Assembly: GCF_028464065.1 (NCBI RefSeq) | Contig: NZ_CP116808.1 | Coordinates: 744,001-808,000 of the forward strand | Source: Saprospira sp. CCB-QB6 | GTDB lineage: Bacteria > Bacteroidota > Bacteroidia > Chitinophagales > Saprospiraceae | DNA: 64,000 nt | Direction: 5' to 3' | In this document: piece after piece, positions 43,074 to 52,340 of the stretch | Position numbering within the stretch: the first letter of the stretch is position 1 | How the letters are laid out: each line of letters opens with the position of its first letter | The notes under the pieces: generated by a model | What the model was told of the DNA's origin: nothing | The model's input: the letters and a program-made list of their open reading frames with translations, nothing else | Database searches by the model: none | Position numbers and translations under genes: made by a program

Positions 43074-46000
43074 CTAATCTAATTTCCAGCCCCCCAAGGC
43101 ATTGAGCTGCACATCTCCACAATGATAATGCTTGTCCTCTGTGGGCATAGCGGGCTGCGTAGGTTCTCCAGCCGATTTTGCGCCCAACATCTTCTGAATC
43201 AGCCGCTGACGCTCAGCCTTGAGCTCGGCCCGGAGACGCTGATCGCGCTCCAAAGAGTAGTAGCAAATGCCGTCTACATAGGTTTGTTCGGCCTTGGCAT
43301 AAATAGAGAGCGGATGGTCGGACCAAAGGACCAAATCCGCATCCTTGCCTTTTTTGATGCTGCCCAATTGGTCATCACAACGGAGCAGTTTAGCGGGATT
43401 TAACGTCACCATCTTCCAGGCTTCTTCCTCGCTCATCTGGCCATATTTTACACTTTTGGCAGCCTCTTGATTGAGGCGGCGGCCCATCTCAGCATCATCT
43501 GAATTGATGGCCGTAACCACATCCATAGCATCCAAAATTTTGGCATTATAGGGAATCGCATCCCGAACTTCTGCCTTATAGGCCCACCAATCCGAGAAGG
43601 TAGAGCCCCCGGCCCCATGTTCCTTCATCTTATCGGCTACCTTATAGCCTTCCAAAATGTGCGTAAAGGTATTGATGCGGAAATTATAGCGCTCGGCCAC
43701 TCGCATCAGCATAGTAATTTCACTTTGCACATAAGAATGGCAGCTAATGAAGCGCTCCTTATTGAGGATTTCGAGCAGGGCATCCAACTCAATATCTCGA
43801 CGGGTATTTTCGGGATCCTTTTTTAGGGCTTCGCCATAGGCTTGGGCCCGACTAAAATAGTCTTCATAGACCTGTTCTACCCCCATACGAGTTTGGGGAA
43901 AACGTTTGTTTTGACGATCGCCCCAATTGGACTGTTTTACATTTTCGCCCAAAGCAAATTTGATAAAAGGAGCCGCATTTTCATACTTGAGCTCCTCAGG
44001 CAAAACGCCCCAACGGAACTTAATCAAAGCCGCTTGTCCCCCAATAGGATTGGCCGAACCATGTAGCAATTGGGCCGAAGTCACGCCCCCAGCCAACTGT
44101 CGATAGATATTGACATCATCGCTATTGAGTACATCCCCAATGCGGACCTCCGCAGAGCTAGCCTGCGTGCCCTCATTGACCCCGTTTTGGATGGCAATAT
44201 GCGAGTGCTCATCAATGACCCCAGTGGTGAGGTGCTTGCCTTGAGCATTCACCAATTTGGCCCCTTTGGGCAGCTTGATGTTCTTCCCAATCTTCTTGAT
44301 CTTTCCATTCTCAATCAAGACATCAGTATTCTCTAAGATGCCTTGTTTTTCATTGGTCCAAACCGTAGCCCCCTTAAAGAGAACGAGCTCTTGTTTGGGC
44401 GCCTGCTCAGCCGTATGACCAAAGGCGGTAAAGGGATAGCGCAGTTTACTGGCCCAGTTCAGGCTGCTATCTCTTTTGGGTAATTCGGCGGCTTTCTTAG
44501 GCTCAAAAGCCGCTTGGCGTTGGCCTTTTACATTCAGCCAATTGCCTTTTTCATCCTCGGCATAACCGATGATGCTGCCGGCCTTCCATTGAGCACTAAT
44601 GCGAATAATAGGCGCTGTGCTATCTGCCGTAAACTTCCCTGAAAGGCTCAGGCTGGGATAATGATAATCCAACTTTAGTTTGATTGGCTTTTGCGTGCTA
44701 TCAGCAAAAGTAAGTTTTGCAGTAGGCTTAAAGGCTTTGCCCTCTATGCTAATTTGATAGCTTTTTTGCTCCAAGTTGAGGCTGTAGGTCCCGCGAATAT
44801 CATCCGCTTGAAGGTTGGCCTCGCTATAAACCTTGCCCTTCACCCAATGTTGCAACAACTGGCTATTTTCCATTAAAATTGGTGCTGAGCTAATAAAGAA
44901 ATTGGCCCATTTACCCGCCTCTAAGGTCCCTAGTTGCTCCGATAGGCCCAAAAAGCTAGCGGGCTGAGTGGTTAGGGCGGCCAAGAGATCCTCTTCACTT
45001 AATCCAGCCGCATAAGCTTTGCGCAAACTGGCCCAAATGGCTGTTGGTTGTTTGAGTCCTTCTGTGGTTAATGAAAAGGCCAGACCTGCTTCAGCTAAGG
45101 CGGCGGGATTGGCGGGAGCCAGCTCCCAATGCAGCATTTGTCCCAATTTGATAAAGTTGGCATCTAGTGGGTCACTCACATCATAGGCCTCTGGAAAGTT
45201 CAGGGGCACCACCAATTTGGCCTTTATGGCCTGCAAAGCCTCCAAACGGCGATACTCATCCCCGGCCCCAACAAAGATGTATTCCTTGCCAAATTCTTGG
45301 GCAATTTTATGCGCTCTCAGAATATTAAAGCGCTGCTTGGCCTCAAAAAACTGCGGCAAGGCTTGTAGCTCATTAAAGCGGGCCAAAGAGCGGTTGTATT
45401 CTAGTCCAGCCTCCTGCTTTTGGTAATAATCCGCATCATAATAGGTTTGGCGAAGCAAGGCAATAGCCCCCATCAAAGAGCTGGGATAATCTTGAGAAGA
45501 ACTCCCCTTAGAAAAAGAGTAATGCGCCCCAGCTTCTCCCTTGAGGATCATCTCTTGGGCCGATTCTTCACCTAGGAAAACAAGGGCAGAACTTCCTCTG
45601 GCGATACCGTCCTTTTGTTGGCTCAGGCAAAGGCCAAAACCTGCTTGGCGCAAGGCCTTAGCTGCCTTTTTATCGGGAGAAAACAGCTGGTCGGCTCTTT
45701 GTTCTGGCCGAATCGCTTCGTTCCAGCTAAAGGGCCCCTTTTTATCCGACAGAAATTGCGGATTCCCCTGATTATTGTCCTTTTTAGGATTGGCTGAAAG
45801 ACCGTAATTAGTACTCAATTCAATAAAAGAGGGATAGATGTATTTGCCCGCCAGATCAATCTCCACAGCCCCCTGAGGCCGCTTTAAATCTTGGCCCACT
45901 GCCACAATCTTCCCTTCTTTAATCAGCAACTGGGCATTTTTGAGCAACTGCTTGGGCCCCGTCTGAATATGGGCATTGGTAAATAGGTAGCAGCCCTCTC

Positions 46001-46100
46001 TTTGGTCTACCACCCCATTTTCTGGAAAACTAGGCCGCTGAGCCAACAGGCCTGCCCCCAATCCCAAATAAAGCAGTAAACATAAATAGACTATCCTCAT
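43074..46100 (-). CDS. Exported tandem amidohydrolase, degenerate N-half and intact C-half
   Basis: I choose ATG 46100 (MRIVYLCLLLYLGLGAGLLAQ, a signal peptide); the longer frame adds 20 residues. The 1008-residue protein holds two amidohydrolase domains. In the N-terminal one (about 40-480) the metal site is absent: SFIELSTNYGLSAN replaces the HxH strand. In the C-terminal one (about 530-1000) the site is intact: TGVIDEHSHIAIQNG (about residue 633), then SCHSYVQSEI, FTHILEGYKV, INSDDAEMGRR, and GSIKKGKDADLVLWSDHPL. It is probably a periplasmic imidazolonepropionase-like hydrolase with an unknown substrate. It precedes the HxH-lacking single-domain gene on the same strand. Confidence 0.88.
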   Translation of the reverse strand: MRIVYLCLLLYLGLGAGLLAQRPSFPENGVVDQREGCYLFTNAHIQTGPKQLLKNAQLLIKEGKIVAVGQDLKRPQGAVEIDLAGKYIYPSFIELSTNYGLSANPKKDNNQGNPQFLSDKKGPFSWNEAIRPEQRADQLFSPDKKAAKALRQAGFGLCLSQQKDGIARGSSALVFLGEESAQEMILKGEAGAHYSFSKGSSSQDYPSSLMGAIALLRQTYYDADYYQKQEAGLEYNRSLARFNELQALPQFFEAKQRFNILRAHKIAQEFGKEYIFVGAGDEYRRLEALQAIKAKLVVPLNFPEAYDVSDPLDANFIKLGQMLHWELAPANPAALAEAGLAFSLTTEGLKQPTAIWASLRKAYAAGLSEEDLLAALTTQPASFLGLSEQLGTLEAGKWANFFISSAPILMENSQLLQHWVKGKVYSEANLQADDIRGTYSLNLEQKSYQISIEGKAFKPTAKLTFADSTQKPIKLKLDYHYPSLSLSGKFTADSTAPIIRISAQWKAGSIIGYAEDEKGNWLNVKGQRQAAFEPKKAAELPKRDSSLNWASKLRYPFTAFGHTAEQAPKQELVLFKGATVWTNEKQGILENTDVLIENGKIKKIGKNIKLPKGAKLVNAQGKHLTTGVIDEHSHIAIQNGVNEGTQASSAEVRIGDVLNSDDVNIYRQLAGGVTSAQLLHGSANPIGGQAALIKFRWGVLPEELKYENAAPFIKFALGENVKQSNWGDRQNKRFPQTRMGVEQVYEDYFSRAQAYGEALKKDPENTRRDIELDALLEILNKERFISCHSYVQSEITMLMRVAERYNFRINTFTHILEGYKVADKMKEHGAGGSTFSDWWAYKAEVRDAIPYNAKILDAMDVVTAINSDDAEMGRRLNQEAAKSVKYGQMSEEEAWKMVTLNPAKLLRCDDQLGSIKKGKDADLVLWSDHPLSIYAKAEQTYVDGICYYSLERDQRLRAELKAERQRLIQKMLGAKSAGEPTQPAMPTEDKHYHCGDVQLNALGGWKLD

Positions 46101-46235
46101 ACGAAATAAAATTTGGTTTTTTGATGTAATCCACAAGCGAAAGATACGCTCTTTGGCCAATATAGGACAGTTTTTAGGCGGCTTCCTTTTTTTTCGATAG
46201 ACGCTTTTCTCTTATCCACTAAATGATTTTTATTT

Positions 46236-46370
46236 GGGGCCTCCCGCCTGCGGCGGGCGCTACGCTTTGGGGCTCGCTGTTCGCTCGGCCCTGCGGCGGC
46301 TGCGCCGCCTTGGTCTGGCCTGACGGCCACCCCGCCGCATCGCTAGGCCGTTTGGCCTTCGGCCATGGGC
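46236..46370 (+). repeat. Dispersed palindromic element, copy 14
   Basis: Head GGGGCCTCCCGCC, stem CCCGCCTGCGGCGGG, core CGCTCGGCCCT, copy-specific hairpin GGCGGCTGCGCCGCC, GGTCTGGCCTGACGGCCA, tail CCGCATCGCTAGGCCG, then GGCCTTCGGCC. Confidence 0.9.
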
Positions 46371-46590
46371 CTGTAGGTTGAAACCTACAGCCAATTAACA
46401 AATGTATTTTCATGTTCAATGGAGGGTTGAAACCCTCCATAAATAAACATCTTTTAGCCCTTCTTTGCGGCTAGGGCTTGGGCTCATTTTCTTGTTTAGT
46501 GAATAGCTTCAGGAGTAGAAAAGCGAACAAGGACTTTAGTTCGCTCAGTCAATAACCCTGGGCTTCAGCCTAGGGCTATAAGTATTAACA
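46371..46590. repeat. Cluster of short palindromes
   Basis: In order: CTGTAGGTTGAAACCTACAG, TGGAGGGTTGAAACCCTCCA, CAAGGACTTTAGTTCG and CCCTGGGCTTCAGCCTAGGG. Each is a near-perfect palindrome with a short A/T loop. Two of the same kind occur at 52137-52209. No gene overlaps them. They resemble the elements mobilised by REP-associated transposases, but none of those genes is in the window. Confidence 0.65.
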
Positions 46591-46686
46591 GAAATCCACA
46601 TCATCAAAACCTTTTTGCCCTATTCTGCAGATGCAAAACGGCATCTCGAAGGCTTGGTCCAGAAAAGTAGAAAAGAGAGACAAAAG

Positions 46687-46714
46687 AAAGCGCCCGTCTA
46701 CCGACGGGCGCTTT
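46687..46714 (-). terminator. Terminator after the lipocalin-like gene
   Basis: AAAGCGCCCGTC / GACGGGCGCTTT stem, 23 bp past the stop codon. Confidence 0.78.
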
Positions 46715-46736
46715 AAGTTTAGGCCAAAAGGGCCAA

Positions 46737-47228
46737 TTAGTTTTCCATAAAAATGTTTTCTTCTTCGGCGGGGACAAAATACCAGCGGCGGAGATTGCCT
46801 TCATGCAATTGGTCCACGACCAGTTTGCCATCTTCTAGTTTGATAATGCGCATATCGTTCCAGCCGCGCACTTGTAGAAATTGGATAGAGTCTTGGCGAA
46901 CTTGGAAGTCAAAGATGCGATCTCGGCCACCGATATCCATCTTCCACTTGTCTACTAATTGTTTTTTGTACTTGGTCTTTTTGCCTTTTTTGACCTCTAC
47001 TTTTTCTTTGAGGTCATAGAAATACATGACGATTGGGCCGGCTTGGGCGTTACAGTCGATAAACTGGCCATTGAGCTCAAGGTATTCCGTTTGCCAGGGG
47101 TGGCTTTTGAGCATTTTCATGGTCTTTTTTTCTTCCTTGCTGGGCTTGTACTTTTTATTTTTCTGGGCCTGTAGTGGGAGGACCAAGAGGGCCAAAAAAC
47201 AAGCAATGACTAATGATCTAAGGGGCAT
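46737..47228 (-). CDS. Exported lipocalin-like protein
   Basis: The 163-residue protein has a signal peptide (MPLRSLVIACFLALLVLPLQAQ). The mature part opens with a short basic helix (KKYKPSKEEKKTMKML) and then strands KSHPWQTEYLELNG, YFYDLKEKVEVKKGKK, DKWKMDIGGRDRIFDFQ, IQFLQVRGWNDMRIIKLE and LRRWYFVPAEE, as in small lipocalin-like Bacteroidota proteins. No enzyme motif appears. It lies 41 bp after the small lipoprotein gene on the same strand, so the two may be one transcript. Confidence 0.6.
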   Translation of the reverse strand: MPLRSLVIACFLALLVLPLQAQKNKKYKPSKEEKKTMKMLKSHPWQTEYLELNGQFIDCNAQAGPIVMYFYDLKEKVEVKKGKKTKYKKQLVDKWKMDIGGRDRIFDFQVRQDSIQFLQVRGWNDMRIIKLEDGKLVVDQLHEGNLRRWYFVPAEEENIFMEN

Positions 47229-47269
47229 AACAAGCGTTTAAATTTTATAAAATGCGGTATGTAAAAGGC

Positions 47270-47656
47270 TTATGGTGCAGGTTTTTGCAATTTCCATTCC
47301 GCCTTTTCACTCTGCAAAATTAACAAACTATCGCTAAGTTCCACAATGGCCGTGGGGGGGAGTATTTTAGTGGGATGTTGATAAAAGAGGCTATCATTTC
47401 GGAAGAAAAAGCGGACGCTATCGGCATGGGGGGGGCTGACAAAGCTTTTGATGCGGAAGCTATCGCGAGTAAAGGTATATCTGGGGTCTCCCATAGATGG
47501 GCCATCTACTTGCATTTTTGGGGTTTTGATATAAGCAACATCCCAAGAGCGGTAGAGCAGCTCTAGGTCAAATTTGGAAGATTGGGCCAATTTTTTTGGG
47601 CCCGTGCAGGCGCCCAGAAAGAAAAGCGCGATAGCGCTATAAGCTAGATATTTCAT
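47270..47656 (-). CDS. Small lipoprotein of unknown function
   Basis: The open frame extends back into palindromic element 15, but the ATG at 47656 gives MKYLAYSAIALFFLGAC, a lipoprotein signal with the cysteine at 17. The mature 110 residues (DLELLYRSWDVAYIKTPKMQ, PRYTFTRDSFRIKSF, DSVRFFFRNDSLFYQHP, TAIVELSDSLLILQSEKAEWKL) have a beta-sandwich or lipocalin-like look, close in layout to the next gene. It is probably anchored in the outer membrane. It is followed by the lipocalin-like gene after 41 bp. Confidence 0.65.
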   Translation of the reverse strand: MKYLAYSAIALFFLGACTGPKKLAQSSKFDLELLYRSWDVAYIKTPKMQVDGPSMGDPRYTFTRDSFRIKSFVSPPHADSVRFFFRNDSLFYQHPTKILPPTAIVELSDSLLILQSEKAEWKLQKPAP

Positions 47657-47713
47657 AAGGTATAGTTTTATATAATCAACTTCATTTACAGTGGGTATAT
47701 TCTCTGCGTTTGG

Positions 47714-47850
47714 GGGCGAGCGCAGCGAGCCGGCTGAGGGATGGGCAGCAGTGGCGCGCAGCGCCAGACCAAGGCGGCTTTGCCGCCGCAGGGCCGAGCG
47801 ACTAGCGAGCTGCGAGACAGCCCGACCCGCCTGCAAGGCGGGGCAGCCCC
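47714..47850 (-). repeat. Dispersed palindromic element, copy 15 (GGGGCTGCCCC head)
   Basis: Minus-strand head GGGGCTGCCCCGCC, stem with CGCCTTGCAGGCGGG, GTCGGGCTGTCTCG, core CGCTCGGCCCT, copy-specific hairpin GGCGGCAAAGCCGCC, GGTCTGGCGCTGCGCGCC and CCATCCCTCAGCCGG tail. It lies between divergent genes. Confidence 0.88.
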
Positions 47851-47965
47851 TAAACAGCGGCAGAAAAAGCGGTAGACTTGCATTTAGAGGGAGAAGTAAA
47901 GCATTTTCTAAAAAAACTCGCTATCTTCCTGCTATAAAATTCCTTTGAAAATATAGCCCAATTGT

Positions 47966-50900
47966 ATGCAGGCCTCATCACTTGATTTACGTTTTTTAGA
48001 GCAGCTCAAGCAGCGTTTACAACTTTCTAACCGCCGATCTATTTATTTGAATGCGTTGGCGGGCCGGTCTCGCAACCGTTTGAACCTTACGGACCTCAAT
48101 CAGATTGAGCCTCGTTTGGCGGAGCAATTTATTCATTTATTGTTGAGCAAGCCTAGTTTTCGTTTACAATTTAGGCCGACTGAGGAGCGTTGGCAGGCGG
48201 AGCCTGAGTTGGGGCGGGTCATGCGTCGGCTCAATAATATGTTATTGGATCATCAGGATCATTTGGCGGAGCAGGGTGTGGCGACCTTTGGTTTTGGATT
48301 TCCGGTCTTGCTCAAGCGAGATCAGGAGGATCCGAGTCGGATCATTAAGGCGCCGCTTTTTGTTTGGTCTTTGGAGTTAAAGCGCAATTGGCGCAAAAGT
48401 AATGAGTGGACCTTAGAAAGAAGTGATGATTATGCGCTTTCTAGCAATCGTTCCTTGGCGGCGCATTTGCTTAAGGACATGCAGATTCGGCTTTCTCCGC
48501 TTTACGATCATTTTACGGATGATGGTTTATTGGATGAGAAAGAGGTTTTGTATACGGTGGGCAAGCAATTGGCCCAACTGCTTCCGGAGCAAAAGGAAGC
48601 GGAGGTACAGGCGGATCTCTTGGCCAGTTGGAAAAAGGGGATTGTTCCTTTGCCGACCCTTAAAGATGAGTTATTAGAGTTGACTGAAAATGGCCCCAAG
48701 CTCGTTTGGGCGGGTTTATTTGGTTTGTATAAGGGGCAAAAAGAGAGTTTGGCCCAAGACATACAGGAATTCATACAGCGGTTTGACAGCTTAGGGCATT
48801 TATTGCGTCCTATTGGGCAAGAAGAGTTTGGGGGGCAGTTAGCGCCCAAGCTCATGCAGCATAGTTTTCCGATGGTTCCGACAGACCCTAGTCAGCAGCA
48901 TCTTTTGCATGATTTATTTAGAGGCAAGCAGATCATTGTGCAGGGCCCTCCGGGTACGGGAAAAAGCCAGAGTTTGACGGCTGTGCTCAGCAATTTGTTA
49001 TCTAATGGGGCGCGTTGTTTGGTGGTTTGTGAGAAGAAAACGGCCTTAGATGTTTTGTACAACAACCTCAAGGATTTGGGGCTAGAGGAGCTAGCGGTCA
49101 TTGTGGAAGATCTCTATCGGGATCGTAGTCCCTTGGTGCGTTCTATGCGGGCGCGTTTGCAGCAAAAGCAGAAGAGTTATAAGCCTTCTAGTCATTATTT
49201 GCGGAGCTTGCAGACCATGGCGGCCTATAGTCAGCAATTGCAGGGGTATCATGAGCAGCTATTGGCGCAGCTATCTGGAGAAAAGCGCTGGAGTGATTTG
49301 GTGGATGAATATTTGGAGTTGGCGTTGAGCTATGATCGCAAGCGGATTGCGGGCAAGTTGAATCCCAAAGCCTTTAGTTTTGAGAATGCGGAATTAGAAG
49401 AAATCCTGCGAATTTTGGAAGAGGGGGAGCCTTTGTTTCGGGAGTTAGGCAGTTTGCAGCATCCCTTCAATGCCTTTAGTGACCAGTTTTTTAGCAATGG
49501 GAATACGCATGCGGTAAAGCTGGATTTGGGCAAAAAGCTCAGGGGCTTGCACAATGCATTGGATGCGGCCCAGAGTGATCTCCTCTCCTATTTGTATGAG
49601 TATGAGAAGTTATTAGAGAATCATTATGCGGAGACCATGAGCTTTAAGGGCAAAGCCTTAGAGGAGATGAACGATTTGATTTCGGAGGGTTTTGAGACCA
49701 GCAAATACTTCTTTAATAAAAACAAGGGGTTTTATCGTTCTTTGCTGCGCTCGGTTTCTAGTAAATACAAAAAGCTACAAGACGATAAGGAGAAAGTAGT
49801 GGCCCATTATAAGTTGTTGCGTAGTTTTCATCAGCGCTACAACTACTTTGATTTCCAGTTTTTGAAACTGGATGATATAGACATCATCATCTTTGAGGAT
49901 ATTCAGAAAAATATAGGGGAGTACAGCAAAAAGCTAGGCGATTGGTACTTTGATCGGAGCAAAGACATTCAGCGTTTGGTGAATGAGCTTTCTTTGCAGA
50001 ATGTGCATCCGCATGTAGATTTTAAGGCTAGAGTGCAGGAGTTAAGTCGCAATTTGGATGTTTTTGCGGACTCTTATCGCAAGAGCAACATCTTTAAGGT
50101 CCCTTTCCGCTTTGATTCTGCGGTTTTGCGGCAGCGGCTCAATCATTTGGAGAACCTCTATGAGAATTTGGGGAAACTCTTGGCTCGTTTTGAAAAGGAG
50201 TTTGATGCTTATCATCGGCTCAAGTTCTTTTGGGAGCAGCTTTCTGCGGCCGAGCAGCAGGCCTTTATGGCCCTTTCGGAAACTGATCCACCCGATTGGC
50301 AAGGGCATTTTAAGAGCTGGTACATTTATGAACTTTTGGAGCGACAAGACAAGGAACGTTTACCTCAGGCGGACAGCTATAGTCGTTTGCTCAAGTACTA
50401 TGAAGAAGAGCAGGATCGGATGCGGAAAGAGTTGAAGCAGCACACTTTGCTTTATTGGCGAGCCAAGCAGGCGCAGGCTGTAGAGCAATTTAATCGGGAG
50501 AAGGCGCCTTTAAAAGTACATTCCATTTACAACCTCAGGGGGGCCAATGGAGGCAAGCGCACGCCATTGCGGCAAATCTTTGAGGCCGATCCACAGCTAT
50601 TTACTAGTTTTTTTCCGGTCCTGATGGTTAATCCTTCGGTAGCAGCGGCTATGTTGCCCTTAACGCCCCATCTTTTTGATGTTGTCATCTTTGATGAGGC
50701 CAGTCAATTGCGTTTGGAGGATACATTTTCGGCCCTATTGCGGGGGCGGCTCAAGGTCATTTCTGGGGATAGTCAGCAGATGCCGCCCTCGGACTACTTT
50801 GCCAGTCGAGAATCGGCCTTTTTGGAAGAAGAAGAAGAGGATGAAAACGCTTGGGAATTGGAAAAAGAGGCAGTGGATTATTTGGCAGGTAGTGAGTCTT

Positions 50901-51994
50901 TATTGGAGTATTCGGTGGCTGATGGGCGTTATGAAGAGAGTTTTTTGCAGATTCACTATCGGAGTCGGCACCCCTACCTCATTGATTTTTCCAATGCGGC
51001 CTTTTATGGGAAACGCTTGCGGCCAGTGCCTGCACAGGAAGACTATTGTCCCATTGAGTTTAGGGCGGTAAATGGCTTGTATGAAAACTCGACGAATCCG
51101 ACAGAGGCGGAGGCGATTTTAGAAGAGTTATTGGTCCTTTACAAGCAGTATAAAGAGCAGCTCCCCTCCATAGGGGTAGCCACCTTCAACCTCAAGCAGC
51201 GCAACTTAATCTTGGAAAAAATGCAGCTGCGCATGAGTCAATCCGAGAGTGAGGCCAATGCGTTTGAGGCCTTGCAGGGGGCGGGCTTATTTGTCAAGAA
51301 CTTGGAGAACATACAGGGAGATGAGCGAGATATTTTGCTTTTATCGACCACCTTTGGGAAAAGAGAAGATGGGCGTTTCATTCAGAACTTTGGTCCGATC
51401 AATAGGGAGAAAGGTTATCGTTTGCTGAATGTGTTGATTAGTCGGGCCAAGCAGAAAATCCTTCTCTTTTCGAGTATTCCGCAAGAGTACATTTTGCGTT
51501 ATCGGGAGTTAATTCCAGAAGAGGGCAATTATGGCAAAGCTATTTTCTATGCTTATTTGGCTTATGCGCAGGCGGTTAGTGAGGGGAATTTGGCTTTACG
51601 GCAGCAGATTTTGCAGCTTGTTTATAGTCATTCGGACCAGAAGCAGCTAGAGGAATTTAATCCTGAGAGTCGCTTAGCGGGTTTTGCCTTGCGTTTTCAT
51701 CGCTTTTTGTCCAAGCATTTGCCAGAGAGTTATCAATTAGATTGGCAGGCGCAGTTGGCGGGTTTGCAGATTCCCTTTTTGTTGAGAGATGGGCAAGGAC
51801 AGCCCAAATTGGCCTTTTTCATTGACCTCTATCATTCGGATTATTCGGAGGAGGCCTATGCTTGGGATTTCTTCCGTCGCGATTATTTACAGCGCATGAA
51901 TATTCCTTTGGAGCGGGTTTGGACCTACAGTTGGTGGAAGCAGACAGAGGCGGAGCAGGCTCGGATTCGGGCAATTTTAGAAGATTTGGAGTAG
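47966..51994 (+). CDS. Large SF1 helicase with DUF4011-like start and Vsr/MTES_1575-like nuclease tail; candidate defence protein
   Basis: The 1342-residue protein begins with RFLEQLKQRLQLSNRRSIYLNALAGRSRNRLNL, similar to the DUF4011 start of single-protein helicase-nucleases. The SF1 (UPF1-like, AAA_11/AAA_12) motor has Walker A GPPGTGKSQSLTAVLSN (327-343), LVVCEKKTALDVLYNNLKD (motif Ia), a coiled-coil insert (about 500-830), Walker B DVVIFDEASQL (about 905), GDSQQMPPSDYF (motif III) and NVLISRAKQKILLFSS (motif VI). The last 100 residues (LAFFIDLYHSD, AWDFFRRDYLQRMNIPLERVWTYSWWK) match the end of the Vsr/MTES_1575 nuclease fold, but the usual E-C-D reads I-D, so nuclease activity is uncertain. 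Similar helicases form known defence genes such as Mokosh. It stands alone between palindromic elements 15 and 16. Confidence 0.85.
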   Translation: MQASSLDLRFLEQLKQRLQLSNRRSIYLNALAGRSRNRLNLTDLNQIEPRLAEQFIHLLLSKPSFRLQFRPTEERWQAEPELGRVMRRLNNMLLDHQDHLAEQGVATFGFGFPVLLKRDQEDPSRIIKAPLFVWSLELKRNWRKSNEWTLERSDDYALSSNRSLAAHLLKDMQIRLSPLYDHFTDDGLLDEKEVLYTVGKQLAQLLPEQKEAEVQADLLASWKKGIVPLPTLKDELLELTENGPKLVWAGLFGLYKGQKESLAQDIQEFIQRFDSLGHLLRPIGQEEFGGQLAPKLMQHSFPMVPTDPSQQHLLHDLFRGKQIIVQGPPGTGKSQSLTAVLSNLLSNGARCLVVCEKKTALDVLYNNLKDLGLEELAVIVEDLYRDRSPLVRSMRARLQQKQKSYKPSSHYLRSLQTMAAYSQQLQGYHEQLLAQLSGEKRWSDLVDEYLELALSYDRKRIAGKLNPKAFSFENAELEEILRILEEGEPLFRELGSLQHPFNAFSDQFFSNGNTHAVKLDLGKKLRGLHNALDAAQSDLLSYLYEYEKLLENHYAETMSFKGKALEEMNDLISEGFETSKYFFNKNKGFYRSLLRSVSSKYKKLQDDKEKVVAHYKLLRSFHQRYNYFDFQFLKLDDIDIIIFEDIQKNIGEYSKKLGDWYFDRSKDIQRLVNELSLQNVHPHVDFKARVQELSRNLDVFADSYRKSNIFKVPFRFDSAVLRQRLNHLENLYENLGKLLARFEKEFDAYHRLKFFWEQLSAAEQQAFMALSETDPPDWQGHFKSWYIYELLERQDKERLPQADSYSRLLKYYEEEQDRMRKELKQHTLLYWRAKQAQAVEQFNREKAPLKVHSIYNLRGANGGKRTPLRQIFEADPQLFTSFFPVLMVNPSVAAAMLPLTPHLFDVVIFDEASQLRLEDTFSALLRGRLKVISGDSQQMPPSDYFASRESAFLEEEEEDENAWELEKEAVDYLAGSESLLEYSVADGRYEESFLQIHYRSRHPYLIDFSNAAFYGKRLRPVPAQEDYCPIEFRAVNGLYENSTNPTEAEAILEELLVLYKQYKEQLPSIGVATFNLKQRNLILEKMQLRMSQSESEANAFEALQGAGLFVKNLENIQGDERDILLLSTTFGKREDGRFIQNFGPINREKGYRLLNVLISRAKQKILLFSSIPQEYILRYRELIPEEGNYGKAIFYAYLAYAQAVSEGNLALRQQILQLVYSHSDQKQLEEFNPESRLAGFALRFHRFLSKHLPESYQLDWQAQLAGLQIPFLLRDGQGQPKLAFFIDLYHSDYSEEAYAWDFFRRDYLQRMNIPLERVWTYSWWKQTEAEQARIRAILEDLE

Positions 51995-51998
51995 GTTT

Positions 51999-52130
51999 GG
52001 GGCCTGCCGCCTTCGGCGGCCGGGCCCTTTCAGGGCTCGCAGGTCTGCTCGGCCCTGCGCCGCTTTCAGCGGCTGGGTCTGCCGCTACGCGGCACCCTTG
52101 CAGGCCCCTAGGCCGACGGGCCTTCGGCCC
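51999..52130 (+). repeat. Dispersed palindromic element, copy 16
   Basis: Head GGGGCCTGCCGCC, stem GCCGCCTTCGGCGGC, core CTGCTCGGCCCTGC, copy-specific hairpin GCCGCTTTCAGCGGC, GGTCTGCCGCTACGCGGCA, tail CCCCTAGGCCGACGGGCCTTCGGCCC. It begins 5 bp after the helicase stop codon. Confidence 0.9.
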
Positions 52131-52136
52131 TTTTTA

Positions 52137-52209
52137 CTGTAGGTTGAAACCTACAGCAAGAATGGTATTGCTGCGCAATGATTTATGAATGAGGGTTAAA
52201 ACCCTCATG
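52137..52209. repeat. Second cluster of short palindromes
   Basis: CTGTAGGTTGAAACCTACAG is identical to the one at 46371, and ATGAGGGTTAAAACCCTCAT is a variant of that at 46420. They sit directly after an element, as at copy 14. Confidence 0.65.
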
Positions 52210-52279
52210 AAATTAAGCCGTTTAAAAGCTCAAGTTTTATTGGGGTACAGAAGGTCCTGAACAGTTATTATAAAAAGCA

Positions 52280-52310
52280 AAAGCCGCTTTTCTTTACAGA
52301 AAAGCGGCTT
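52280..52310 (+). terminator. Hairpin, possible terminator
   Basis: AAAAGCCGCTTTTC / GAAAAGCGGCTTT-type stem, T/A tail. It could end the helicase transcript or act on both sides. Confidence 0.5.
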
Positions 52311-52340
52311 TATATATTCAGCTTAGTTATAGGCATAAAA

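Noticed and set aside
46371-46440. CRISPR-like repeats because of GTTGAAAC
   Set aside because: The words are centred palindromes of different lengths without regular spacing.
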